DNA of 64,000 bases from Flavimobilis massiliensis (GTDB lineage: Bacteria; Actinomycetota; Actinomycetes; Actinomycetales; Cellulomonadaceae): contig NZ_LT964979.1 of assembly GCF_900240335.1 (NCBI RefSeq), forward strand, positions 2,604,001-2,668,000, read 5' to 3'. Each line of letters starts with the position of its first letter. The stretch's first letter is position 1. The notes under the pieces were generated by a model. The model ran no database searches. It was not told where the DNA came from and saw only the letters and a list, made by a program, of their open reading frames with translations. Position numbers and translations under genes: made by a program. Below, piece by piece: positions 1-7,968 of this stretch.

Positions 1-2
1 GC

Positions 3-1262
3 GAGAAGCTCGAGCCCGGGGTTATCGACCCCGTCGCCGAGGTCGTCGACCAGGCCCGCGCGACGCGCGTGCGTCTCATGGCGAACCAGAAGCGCGAGGA
101 CGAGGTCTTCTCGACGATGTACCAGGACGAGTACGTCCCGCTCATCGACACGATCGGCGTCGAGCTCGACGCGCTCGACGTCGCGATGGCCGCACAGCTC
201 GAGGAGGCGGTCGATGCGTCGACCGCACGGGCGCGCACCTCGATCATCGTCGTCGTCCTCGTCTACGTCGCCGGGACTGTGGGGATGTGGCTCGTCGCGT
301 CACGCGTCGCGGGACGGATCCGCCGGAACGTCGCCGGGCTCCAGGGCTCGATCGAGGCGATGGCGTCGGGCGACCTCACGCACGAGACGCTCGTGACGTC
401 GCGCGACGAGCTCGGCCGCGCGGCCGCGGCCCTCGACGTCGCACGCACGGCCCTCGGTCAGCTCCTCGCCGGGGTGCGGGAGACGACGGACCTCGTCCTC
501 GACGGAGCAGGGCGGGTCGAGGCCGGGACGCAGCGGGCAGGGTCCGCCGCGTCGAGCGCGTCCTCGCAAGCGGGCGCCGTCGTGGGCGAAGCGGGGGAGG
601 TGCGGGTGTCGGTCGTCACGGCGGCCGAGGGCACCGACCAGCTCGGCGACTCGATCCGGGAGATCGCCCGCAGCGCCGCGGAGGCCGCGCACGTCGCCGA
701 GACGGCGGGCGGGATCACGGAAGCGGCGGTCGAGACCGTGCTCGCCCTCGACCGGGCGAGCGAGGAGATCGGCGAGGTCGTCGACGCGATCACGCGGATC
801 GCCAAGCAGACCAACCTCCTCGCGCTCAACGCCTCGATCGAGGCGGCCCGCGCCGGGGTGGCGGGACGCGGCTTCGCGGTCGTCGCCGACGAGGTCAAGG
901 ACCTCTCCGTCATGACCGCGCGGCAGGCGCAGGACATCGGCGACCGCGTCGGCGCGATCCAGGCCGGCTCCGCGGAGACCGTGCGGCGCATCGAGGAGAT
1001 GCGCGACATGGTGACGCGCATCAGCGACATGCAGATGACGATCGCGTCGGCGGTCGAGGAGCAGACGGCGACGAGCGCCGAGCTCGGCGGGTCCGTGGGC
1101 CGCGCCGCGGCGGGCACCGACCGGATCACGGACGCGATCACGTCGGTCGCCGACGCCGCGCGCACGTCGAGCGAGGTCGCGCAGGCGCTGCGTCCCGAGG
1201 TCGAGCAGCTCGCGGACGCCGCCCGTGGCCTGCGCGAGCGCGTCGACGCGTTCGTCTTCTGA
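3..1262 (+). CDS. Methyl-accepting chemotaxis protein, 5' end outside window
   Basis: This is the C-terminal 419 codons of a chemoreceptor; the frame is open to the window edge, so the start and most of the sensor domain lie upstream. The fragment shows the end of a helical periplasmic sensor, one membrane segment (about residues 79-98), a HAMP linker, and a long coiled-coil signalling domain. The conserved hairpin tip, around IAKQTNLLALNASIEAARAG, is where CheA and CheW bind. The protein should transmit ligand binding to CheA. It lies directly upstream of cheB and cheR, the enzymes that demethylate and methylate such receptors. No C-terminal CheR-tethering pentapeptide is seen; the protein ends in DAFVF. 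The family is certain, the ligand unknown. Confidence 0.95.
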   Translation, partial: EKLEPGVIDPVAEVVDQARATRVRLMANQKREDEVFSTMYQDEYVPLIDTIGVELDALDVAMAAQLEEAVDASTARARTSIIVVVLVYVAGTVGMWLVASRVAGRIRRNVAGLQGSIEAMASGDLTHETLVTSRDELGRAAAALDVARTALGQLLAGVRETTDLVLDGAGRVEAGTQRAGSAASSASSQAGAVVGEAGEVRVSVVTAAEGTDQLGDSIREIARSAAEAAHVAETAGGITEAAVETVLALDRASEEIGEVVDAITRIAKQTNLLALNASIEAARAGVAGRGFAVVADEVKDLSVMTARQAQDIGDRVGAIQAGSAETVRRIEEMRDMVTRISDMQMTIASAVEEQTATSAELGGSVGRAAAGTDRITDAITSVADAARTSSEVAQALRPEVEQLADAARGLRERVDAFVF

Positions 1263-1266
1263 CCCG

Positions 1267-1303
1267 CGGTCGCGGACCGCTCACGACGAGCGGTCCGCGA
1301 CCG
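1267..1303. terminator. Hairpin between the receptor gene and cheB
   Basis: A perfect 15-bp inverted repeat (1267-1281 with 1289-1303, loop CACGACG) starts five bases after the receptor stop codon. No T-run follows, which is common for actinobacterial terminators. It may end or attenuate transcription before cheB, or act as a processing site inside one long chemotaxis transcript. Confidence 0.6.
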
Positions 1304-1383
1304 ATGGGGAGGCCGTGGGCATCCCTGCCCGTGGTGCGCGCCGACCGGTGCGCGCCGTCCCAACGAACGTGAGGAGGTGCAGC

Positions 1384-2541
1384 GTGCCGATCCGTGTGCT
1401 CGTCGTCGACGACTCGGTCGTCATCCGCAGGCTCCTGGTGCAGGCGCTCGAGTCCGAGGCGGACGTCGAGGTCGTCGGGACCGCGTCGGACGGGCTCCGT
1501 GCGCTCGCGAAGGTCGAGCAGCTCTCGCCCGATGCCATCACGATGGACATCGAGATGCCGCAGATGGACGGCGTCACGGCCGTCCGCGAGCTGCGCAGGC
1601 GCGGCGTGCGGGTCCCCATCGTCATGTTCTCGACGCTCACCGCGCGTGGTGCGTCGGCGACGCTCGACGCTCTTGCGGCGGGTGCTAGCGACTATGTGAC
1701 GAAGCCGTCCAACGTCGGGTCGCTCGCCGAGGCCCTCTCCAGGGTCGCGGGCGAGCTCGTGCCGAAGCTGCGTGTCCTCGTGGACCGTGCGGCGCGGCCT
1801 GCTGCGCGTCCGTTGCTCGGCACCTCGGCGGCGCACGCGGCCGCGCGGCCGAGCGTCGCCCCTTCGACGCCGTTCGCTGCGCCGCGCGGGGCGGCGGTGC
1901 ACCGTGCGTCCGCGACGCTGCCCGCAGCGCCGACGCACCCGGTGCGTGCGGTCGTCGTGGGCTCCTCGACGGGCGGCCCCGAGGCGCTCTCGCGCGTGCT
2001 CGGCGGGCTGCAGAGGCCCCTGCCCGTCCCCGTCCTCGTCACGCAGCACATGCCGCCGCTTTTCACGGCGCAGCTCGCGCTGCGGCTCGACCGGCTCGGT
2101 CCCTCGACGGTCGTCGAGGCGTCGGACGGCGACGTCCTGCGCCCGGGCCACGTCTACGTCGCCCCGGGCGACTTCCACCTCGAGCTCGCGGGCACCGCGT
2201 CGACGGCGCGCGTCGCGCTCTCGCGCAGCGAGCCCGTGAACTTCTGCCGCCCGAGCGTCGACGTCATGCTGCGCTCGGCGGTCGCGGTCCTCGGGCCGCA
2301 GCTCCTCGGCGTCATGCTCACGGGCATGGGCCAGGACGGTGCGGCGGGCGCGGCCGAGCTCGTCGCGGCCGGCGGGACGATGATATCGCAGGACGAGGCG
2401 ACCTCGGTCGTCTGGGGGATGCCCGGTGCGGTCGCCGCCGCGGGCACGACCCACCGGATCCTCCCGCTCGACTCGATCGCGGACGCGATCGCGGCCCGGT
2501 GCGCGGACGTGCGTGCGCTCACGGCGGGAGGCGCGTCATGA
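1384..2541 (+). CDS. cheB: Chemotaxis response regulator / protein-glutamate methylesterase CheB
   Basis: CheB removes methyl groups from receptor glutamates and deamidates glutamines, giving adaptation. The 385-residue protein has an N-terminal receiver domain (about 1-125) with the acidic pair D9/D10 and phospho-acceptor D55 in TMDIEMPQMDG. A variable alanine-rich linker (about 140-185) leads to the methylesterase domain. The catalytic triad is visible as S195 in GSSTGGPE, H222 in TQHMPP and D318 in TGMGQDG, with spacing close to the enteric enzyme. The GTG start is chosen because GAGGAGG lies just upstream and it begins the receiver fold directly. Its stop overlaps the cheR start (ATGA), indicating coupled translation. 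Confidence 0.96.
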   Translation: MPIRVLVVDDSVVIRRLLVQALESEADVEVVGTASDGLRALAKVEQLSPDAITMDIEMPQMDGVTAVRELRRRGVRVPIVMFSTLTARGASATLDALAAGASDYVTKPSNVGSLAEALSRVAGELVPKLRVLVDRAARPAARPLLGTSAAHAAARPSVAPSTPFAAPRGAAVHRASATLPAAPTHPVRAVVVGSSTGGPEALSRVLGGLQRPLPVPVLVTQHMPPLFTAQLALRLDRLGPSTVVEASDGDVLRPGHVYVAPGDFHLELAGTASTARVALSRSEPVNFCRPSVDVMLRSAVAVLGPQLLGVMLTGMGQDGAAGAAELVAAGGTMISQDEATSVVWGMPGAVAAAGTTHRILPLDSIADAIAARCADVRALTAGGAS

Positions 2542-3359
2542 CGCTCACGCACGATTCGTTCGAGTTCGTCGCCGACCTGGTGCGGCGCCGCTCGGCGATC
2601 AGTCTTGGTCCTGGCAAGGAGTATCTCGTGGAGTCGCGGCTCGCGCCTCTGGCGCGCAGTGCGGGCGAGGACGTCGAAGGGCTCGTGCGTCGGCTGCGGC
2701 AGGGTGCTGACTTCGGTCTGCACGAGGCTGTCGTCGAGGCGATGACGACGAACGAGACGTCGTGGTTCCGGGATCATCTGCCGTTCGACGCGCTGCGTTC
2801 GACGATCGTGCCGACGCTGCTCGAGGGGCGTGTCGTGCCGCGGCTCGACGTGTGGTCGGCCGCGTGCTCGACGGGTCAGGAGCCGTACTCGATCGTCATG
2901 ATGCTCGACGAGCTGCTGCCTGAGCACGCGCTCGTGCAGGTACTTGCGACGGATCTTTCGAACGAGGTGCTCGACCGGGCGCGGGCCGGGTCCTACTCCC
3001 AGCTCGAGGTCAACCGGGGGCTGCCGGCCCCGTACCTTGTCAAGCACTTCCGTCGTGAGGGCGCTTCGTGGACGATCGATCCGCGGCTGCGTGCGCGGGT
3101 CCGCTTCCTGCGGCACAACCTGCTCGACGCACCGCCGCCGGGCGGACCGTTCGACGTCGTGTTCCTGCGCAACGTCCTCATTTATTTCGACCTCCCGGTC
3201 AAGCAGCAGATCCTGCGTCGTATGGCGCGGGTCGTGCGGCCCGGAGGCTACCTCGTGCTCGGCGCCGCCGAGACGACCGTCGGCGTCGATGACGCGTGGG
3301 AGCGCGTCGCGGCCGGCCGCACGTCCGTGTACCGCCTGGGCCCAGGGAGGATCTCATGA
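2538..3359 (+). CDS. cheR: Chemotaxis protein methyltransferase CheR
   Basis: CheR transfers methyl groups from S-adenosylmethionine to receptor glutamates, opposing CheB. The 273-residue product matches the family length. A small helical N-terminal domain (about 1-75) is followed by a Rossmann-type methyltransferase domain with the SAM-binding segment WSAACSTGQEPYSI near residue 106 and the later motif FDVVFLRNVLIYFD. The ATG overlaps the cheB stop, with GGGAGG upstream; its own stop overlaps the next ATG, so cheB-cheR-cheY-cheX form a tightly coupled unit. Confidence 0.96.
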   Translation: MTLTHDSFEFVADLVRRRSAISLGPGKEYLVESRLAPLARSAGEDVEGLVRRLRQGADFGLHEAVVEAMTTNETSWFRDHLPFDALRSTIVPTLLEGRVVPRLDVWSAACSTGQEPYSIVMMLDELLPEHALVQVLATDLSNEVLDRARAGSYSQLEVNRGLPAPYLVKHFRREGASWTIDPRLRARVRFLRHNLLDAPPPGGPFDVVFLRNVLIYFDLPVKQQILRRMARVVRPGGYLVLGAAETTVGVDDAWERVAAGRTSVYRLGPGRIS

Positions 3360-3736
3360 AGGCGTTGGTGATCGACGACTCGCGCACGATGCGCAGGATC
3401 GTCGCAGGGGTGGTGCGCGATCTCGGCTTCGAGATCGTCGAGGCCGCCGACGGCGCCGAGGCGCTCGCGAGGATGGAGGACTCGGGTCCGGTCGCGCTGT
3501 GCTGCGTCGACTGGAACATGCCGGTGATGAACGGCCTCGAGTTCGTCCAGGCCGTGCGTGCGCGTCGTGAGTGGCGTGAGACGACACTCATGATGGTGAC
3601 GACCGAGTCGGAGCACGGGCAGATCGTCAAGGCGCTCGCGGCGGGTGCGCACGAGTACGTCATCAAGCCGTTCAGCCCGGATGCGATCCGGGACAAGCTC
3701 GAGTGGCTCGGGCTGCTCCCTCAGGAGGTGTCATGA
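3356..3736 (+). CDS. cheY: CheY-like response regulator (first copy)
   Basis: A single receiver domain of 126 residues with no output domain. The acidic pair is in VIDDSRTMRR near the N-terminus, the phospho-acceptor is D52 in CCVDWNMPVMNG, the switch threonine lies in MMVTTES, and the conserved lysine is in VIKPFSP. As a stand-alone receiver in a che operon it is the expected messenger between CheA and the flagellar motor. Both ends overlap neighbours by four bases. A second receiver at 4246-4611 is similar, so one could be the motor-binding form and the other a phosphate sink; the sequence does not say which. Confidence 0.92.
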   Translation: MKALVIDDSRTMRRIVAGVVRDLGFEIVEAADGAEALARMEDSGPVALCCVDWNMPVMNGLEFVQAVRARREWRETTLMMVTTESEHGQIVKALAAGAHEYVIKPFSPDAIRDKLEWLGLLPQEVS

Positions 3737-4200
3737 CGGTCATCGATGCTGCTGTGGCGACGCCGGCGACGGTCGTTGCGATCGCCCAGGACGTGTTCGC
3801 GGCGCTCGTCGACGACGGTGAGGTGCTCGTGCAGGAGTGCGGTGCGCCGGCCGGTTGGTCGGAGCCTGTCTCGGCGTGGGTGGACATGCGTTCGGAGGGC
3901 TTGCCGGGTGCGGTGCGTACGCGGGTCGTCGCGGAGCGCGGCGACGTCGAGGTGCTGGTGCGGGCGTTGTTGCGTGAGCCGGCGGACGCCGTCGTGTCGC
4001 ACGAGGACGTCGTCGACGCGTTCGGTGAGATCGCGAACGTCGTGGGCGGTAATGTCAAGGCGCTGCTCCCGGCGCTGGCGACGCTGTCGCTCCCGGAGGT
4101 CGCGGCTGGTGCTGCCGTGGGCTCGGAGGATCTTGTCGTCTCGGTCCCGCTCGTGTGGCGGGGCCATGTGGTCGTCGTCTCGCTCTCGCACGTCGCTTGA
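3733..4200 (+). CDS. cheX: CheX/CheC-type CheY-P phosphatase (first copy)
   Basis: A 155-residue protein with the CheC/CheX/FliY phosphatase signature D-x3-E-x2-N: D95, E99 and N102 in DAFGEIANVVGG, followed by a long helix. In this family the Glu and Asn project into the receiver active site and speed CheY-P hydrolysis. Having one motif and this length favours CheX over two-motif CheC. No cheZ or cheD is seen. Its ATG overlaps the cheY stop, so receiver and phosphatase are translationally coupled. A 45-bp gap separates it from the second cheY. Confidence 0.8.
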   Translation: MTVIDAAVATPATVVAIAQDVFAALVDDGEVLVQECGAPAGWSEPVSAWVDMRSEGLPGAVRTRVVAERGDVEVLVRALLREPADAVVSHEDVVDAFGEIANVVGGNVKALLPALATLSLPEVAAGAAVGSEDLVVSVPLVWRGHVVVVSLSHVA

Positions 4201-4245
4201 GATGCGGGACCGGTCGGAGCTGGAACGAAGGAGAGAGGGGCTGTC

Positions 4246-4611
4246 ATGAGCCTGTATGTCATGGTCGCTGACGACTCGCGCGTCATGCGGCAGATCGTCG
4301 TGCGTACGTTGCGGCAGGCGGGGTACGACTGGGAGATCCTCGAGGCGGTCGACGGTCAGGACGCGTTCGACAAGGCGCGCGCCGAGCAACCGGACTTCGT
4401 CCTCTCGGACTGGAACATGCCGGGCCTCACGGGCATCGAGCTTTTGCGCGCTCTGCGCGCTGCGGGCGACGACGTCCCGTTCGCGTTCGTGACGTCCGAG
4501 GGCTCGGCGGAGATGCGGGCCCAGGCGGAGGAGGCGGGGGCGTTGTTCCTCGTGTCGAAGCCGTTCACGCCTGAGGCGTTCCGGGACGCCATCGAGCCGG
4601 TGCTCGCATGA
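4246..4611 (+). CDS. cheY: CheY-like response regulator (second copy)
   Basis: A second stand-alone receiver (121 residues) with acidic pair in VADDSRVMRQ, phospho-acceptor D55 in VLSDWNMPGLTG, switch threonine in AFVTSEGS and lysine in LVSKPFTP. GGAGAGAGG lies before the ATG. It is clearly paralogous to the receiver at 3356 but diverged, and again overlaps a CheX-like gene by ATGA. The two cheY-cheX pairs look like a tandem module duplication. Confidence 0.92.
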   Translation: MSLYVMVADDSRVMRQIVVRTLRQAGYDWEILEAVDGQDAFDKARAEQPDFVLSDWNMPGLTGIELLRALRAAGDDVPFAFVTSEGSAEMRAQAEEAGALFLVSKPFTPEAFRDAIEPVLA

Positions 4612-5105
4612 GCGCGCCGACGCCGCTGCCGGGCGCGCTGGAGTTCCGTGAGCTGCTCGAGGGGCTTGTTGGGCGTCAGGTCAACGTCACGGTGCGGGGT
4701 CGGGGCGTGGACCCGGCGCGGGGTCTGGGCGCGACGGTCGCGGAGTACGTCGACGACCAGATGCAGCTCGCGGCGCTCGTCGTCGCTGAGCTCGAGCTTG
4801 CGGCGGCGGCGGGCTCGGCGATCGGTCTCGTGCCTGCGAAGGAGGTCGAGGCCTCCGTGCGGTACAAGGAGCTGAGCGCGTCCCAGATCGAGAACTTCAG
4901 TGAGATCTGCAACGTGCTCGCGTCGCTCTTCAACGCTGACGGCGCGCCGCACTTGCGTTTCACGACGATGCACGTGCCGGGTGCGGCGCTCCCTGGCGAC
5001 GTGGCGCAGTGGGTGACGGCGCACGTGGCGCGTCTGGACCTTGATGTCGAGGTCGTCGGCTACGGGTCCGGGGCGCTCTCGATCGTGGTCGTCCCACGCA
5101 CCTGA
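4608..5105 (+). CDS. CheX-like protein (second copy, altered phosphatase motif)
   Basis: A 165-residue CheX-fold protein ending the chemotaxis operon. The segment ENFSEICNVLASLF puts E99 and N102 at the same residue numbers as the first copy, but the leading position of the D/S-x3-E-x2-N motif is Glu (E95). The two proteins otherwise have little identity by eye. It may be an active phosphatase dedicated to the overlapping second CheY, or may have shifted to binding. The family call rests on the motif, the length and the genomic pairing with cheY. Confidence 0.68.
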   Translation: MSAPTPLPGALEFRELLEGLVGRQVNVTVRGRGVDPARGLGATVAEYVDDQMQLAALVVAELELAAAAGSAIGLVPAKEVEASVRYKELSASQIENFSEICNVLASLFNADGAPHLRFTTMHVPGAALPGDVAQWVTAHVARLDLDVEVVGYGSGALSIVVVPRT

Positions 5106-5123
5106 CGGGTGTGTCGTTGGACG

Positions 5124-5160
5124 CGACGGCCGGGCACCCCAGGCGGGTGCCCGGCCGTCG
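5124..5160. terminator. Bidirectional terminator, chemotaxis operon / gntK
   Basis: A perfect 16-bp stem (5124-5139 with 5145-5160, loop CAGGC) lies between the convergent second cheX and gluconokinase genes, 19 bases after the cheX stop. It likely terminates transcription from both sides. Confidence 0.8.
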
Positions 5161-5189
5161 TCGTCTGGGGGCAGGGCCTCGGTCGCGGT

Positions 5190-5708
5190 TCAGCGTCCGT
5201 GCCACCAGGCGGCGGCGGCGTCGGCGAGCTCGTCGGGTGTCGCGGTGACGTCGAGGACCGTTCCGGGCTCGTCGTCGGCGAGGCGTTCGAGGGTCGCGAG
5301 CTGGGTGTCGAGCAGGGACGCGGGCATGAAGTGGTCGGTGCGTGCGCCGATGCGTGCGGCGAGGAGCTCGGGGGCGCCGTCGAGGTGGACGATGACGGTT
5401 CCGGGGGCGCCTGCGCGCAGGCGGTCGCGGTAGGTGCGGCGGAGGGCGGAGCATGCGACGACGACGCCGTCGGGGACGGCGGCGATCGCGGCGGCGACGG
5501 TGTCGAGCCAGGGTGCGCGGTCGTCATCGGTGAGGGGGATGCCGGCGCTCATGCGGGCGACGTTCGCGGCGGGGTGGAGGTCGTCGGCGTCGACGTAGGG
5601 GACACCGAGGCGTGCGGCGAGGAGCGTCGCGACGGTGGACTTGCCGCAGCCGGAGACGCCCATGACGACGATCCGCGGGGGCGGGGTGTCGGAGGGGCTG
5701 TGGGTCAT
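5190..5708 (-). CDS. gntK: Gluconokinase
   Basis: Predicted to phosphorylate D-gluconate with ATP to 6-phosphogluconate for the pentose phosphate pathway. The 172-residue length fits the short P-loop gluconokinases. The Walker A motif is G17-VSGCGKST. The conserved DADDLHP segment and the following NVARMSAGIPLTDDDRAPW form the gluconate-binding part. The GACSALRR-type motif appears as ACSALRRTYRD, and HFMPASLLDTQLATLE is typical of the family. Its ATG overlaps the stop of the upstream DUF488 gene. No transporter or GntR regulator is adjacent. Confidence 0.93.
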   Translation of the reverse strand: MTHSPSDTPPPRIVVMGVSGCGKSTVATLLAARLGVPYVDADDLHPAANVARMSAGIPLTDDDRAPWLDTVAAAIAAVPDGVVVACSALRRTYRDRLRAGAPGTVIVHLDGAPELLAARIGARTDHFMPASLLDTQLATLERLADDEPGTVLDVTATPDELADAAAAWWHGR

Positions 5709-6298
5709 GGGTGGGGGGTCGCCTCGGTGGTGCCGGTGGCGTTGTCGCTGTCGGGTGCGGGGTACGTGAGGGTGCCGTCGGGGTGGAGGACCGCGCCGGC
5801 GGAGAGCTCGGCGGTACGGGTCTGGCCGGGCGCCATGAGGTGGACGACGGGCTCGCCGCGCGCGAGGAGTTGGTCGGCGATGAGTCTGCGGTGGCAGCGC
5901 CACCAGACGGCCTCGGCGCACATGAGGACGATGCTCCGGCCGTGGGCGGCGGCCGTGTCGCGCAGGTTGCGCAGATCGTTGAGCGCGGCGCGGAAGTCGG
6001 CGGAGAGGGTCCAGTCGGCGTAGTTGTGGAAGCTGCGGTGCTCCCACCAGGCATTGGTCTCGGGCGGCACATCGCGCTGGAGGGGACGACGGCCGGTGAG
6101 CGCCGGGAGCCGGCGAAGGTCGATGCCGCGCTGGGCAAGGGCGTCGCGGAGCGGGTCCTCGTCGAAGTGGGGGTAGCGTGCGGAGCCGGGGAGCCTGCGG
6201 ACGTCGACGACGACGCCGACGTGGGCGTCGGTGAGGAGGTCGAGGAACTCCTCGAGCGTGCGCGTCGAGTGGCCGACGGTGAGAACGGGCGTCGTCAT
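5705..6298 (-). CDS. DUF488 domain protein
   Basis: A 197-residue protein of the DUF488 family, beginning with the typical TVGHSTRTLEEFLDLL and containing VVVDVRRLPGSARYPHF, the YADW segment and a cysteine-containing CAEAVWWRCHRRLIAD motif that marks this family. Function is unproven; the conserved Cys/His region suggests a small enzyme or nucleic-acid-related role, but none is established. The ATG at 6298 has GGAGGTG six bases upstream. It overlaps gntK by four bases, so the two are co-transcribed, though a functional link is unclear. Confidence 0.88.
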   Translation of the reverse strand: MTTPVLTVGHSTRTLEEFLDLLTDAHVGVVVDVRRLPGSARYPHFDEDPLRDALAQRGIDLRRLPALTGRRPLQRDVPPETNAWWEHRSFHNYADWTLSADFRAALNDLRNLRDTAAAHGRSIVLMCAEAVWWRCHRRLIADQLLARGEPVVHLMAPGQTRTAELSAGAVLHPDGTLTYPAPDSDNATGTTEATPHP

Positions 6299-6401
6299 GG
6301 CACCTCCGGGATCGACTGTCAGGCTATCGCGCGGTTGCGAACGCGTCCGGGTCCTGAGAAGTTCCCGCATGAAGTTGCGGCCCCGTGGGAATATGCTCGC
6401 C

Positions 6402-7865
6402 ATGACTTCCTCCCCCTCCACGGTCGCGCCCACCAGTGCGATCGACCGCTTCTTCAAGATCACCGAGCGCGGCTCGACGATCGGTGCGGAGATTCGCGGC
6501 GGCCTCGTGACCTTCGCCGCGATGGCCTACATCATCGCCCTCAACCCGCTCATCATCGGCACCGCCCAGGACGGCACGGGCAAGTTCCTCGGCGGCAGCA
6601 CCGACGCGCCGAACCTCGCGATGGTCGCCGCCGTCACGGCGCTCGCCGCGGGCGTGCTCTCGATCCTCATGGGGGTCGTCGCCAACTTCCCGATGGCGCT
6701 CGCCGCGGGTCTCGGCCTCAACGCGGTCGTGGCTTTCCAGGTTGCGGCGCTGCCGGACATGACGTGGGCCGACGCGATGGGCATCGTCGTCCTCGAGGGT
6801 CTTGTCATCCTCGTGCTCGTCCTCACGGGCTTCCGCACCGCGGTGTTCCGTGCGGTGCCCCGCACGCTCAAGACGGCGATCTCGGTCGGCATCGGCCTCT
6901 TCATCACGCTCATCGGTCTCGTCAACGCGGGCTTCGTCCGCAAGGCGCCCGAGGGTGTCGCGCTCGAGCTCGGCCAGTTCGGCTCGCTGCAGACGTGGCC
7001 GGTCCTCGTCTTCGTCATCGGTCTCACCCTCGCGATCGTCCTCACGGTGCGGGGCGTCCGTGGTGCGATGCTCATCTCGATCGCTGTCGCGACGGTGATC
7101 GCGGTCATCGTCGAGGCCGTCGCGAAGCTCGGCTCGTCGGCGGTCAACCCCAAGGGTTGGAACCTCAACGTTCCCGCGCTCGACGGCTCGCCCGTCGCGG
7201 TGCCGGACTTCGGGCTGCTCGGCCAGTTCTCGCTCTTCGGCGCGGTCGGCAAGATCGGGATCGTCGCGGTCGTCCTCCTCGTCTTCTCGCTGCTCCTCGC
7301 GGACTTCTTCGACACGATGGGCACGATGGTCGCGGTCGGCTCGGAGGCCAAGCTGCTCGACGCGGACGGCAACCCGCCGAAGTCGACGCAGATCCTCATC
7401 GTCGACTCGGTGGCCGCAGCTGTCGGTGGCATGGCGTCGGCGTCGTCGAACACGAGCTACGTCGAGTCGACGACGGGTGTCGCGGCCGGTGCGCGCACGG
7501 GCCTCGCGGCGGTCGTCACGGGCGTGTGCTTCCTGCTCTCGACGTTCCTCGCGCCGGTCGTGGCGCTCATCCCCAACGAGGCGGCCGCTCCGGCGCTCGT
7601 CATCGTCGGTTACCTCATGATGACGCAGGTCCTCGACATCGACTGGAAGTCTCCGGACATCGCGATCCCGGCGTTCCTCACGCTCGCGATCATGCCGTTC
7701 TCGTACTCCATCACGGCAGGCATCGGCGTGGGCTTCATCGCGCACGTCATTGTCAAGGCTGCGACGGGCAAGGTCCGCTCCGTGCACCCGCTCATGTGGG
7801 TCGCCTCGGCGATGTTCGTCGTGTATTTCACGCTCGTTCCGCTCCAGGCGCTCCTGGGCATCTGA
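6402..7865 (+). CDS. Purine (guanine/hypoxanthine/adenine) permease, AzgA-type NCS2 family
   Basis: A 487-residue membrane protein with about 12-14 hydrophobic segments, predicted to import purine bases by proton symport. Family marks include GLVTFAAMAYIIALNPL near the N-terminus, FPMALAAGLGLNAVVAF, the DFFDTMGTMVAVG motif and the glycine/serine-rich SASSNTSYVESTTGVAAGARTG stretch that lines the substrate site. The ATG at 6402 is preferred over ATGs at 6369 and 6393 because it starts just before the conserved cytoplasmic helix; no strong ribosome site is visible for any. I see no purine riboswitch upstream. It is monocistronic, ending in a strong hairpin. Confidence 0.92.
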   Translation: MTSSPSTVAPTSAIDRFFKITERGSTIGAEIRGGLVTFAAMAYIIALNPLIIGTAQDGTGKFLGGSTDAPNLAMVAAVTALAAGVLSILMGVVANFPMALAAGLGLNAVVAFQVAALPDMTWADAMGIVVLEGLVILVLVLTGFRTAVFRAVPRTLKTAISVGIGLFITLIGLVNAGFVRKAPEGVALELGQFGSLQTWPVLVFVIGLTLAIVLTVRGVRGAMLISIAVATVIAVIVEAVAKLGSSAVNPKGWNLNVPALDGSPVAVPDFGLLGQFSLFGAVGKIGIVAVVLLVFSLLLADFFDTMGTMVAVGSEAKLLDADGNPPKSTQILIVDSVAAAVGGMASASSNTSYVESTTGVAAGARTGLAAVVTGVCFLLSTFLAPVVALIPNEAAAPALVIVGYLMMTQVLDIDWKSPDIAIPAFLTLAIMPFSYSITAGIGVGFIAHVIVKAATGKVRSVHPLMWVASAMFVVYFTLVPLQALLGI

Positions 7866-7898
7866 GTCTTCGCTAGGCTCGGTCGGAACGATCGAACG

Positions 7899-7929
7899 GG
7901 GCCCCGGGCACGCGACGTGCCCGGGGCCC
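7899..7929. terminator. Terminator after purine permease
   Basis: A perfect 14-bp G/C stem (7899-7912 with 7916-7929, loop CGA), 34 bases after the permease stop and 39 bases before manA. No T-run follows, but stem strength and position support termination. Confidence 0.8.
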
Positions 7930-7968
7930 TGACCGTCCCGGCGCTAGCCGGGACGAGACAGGAGCACG

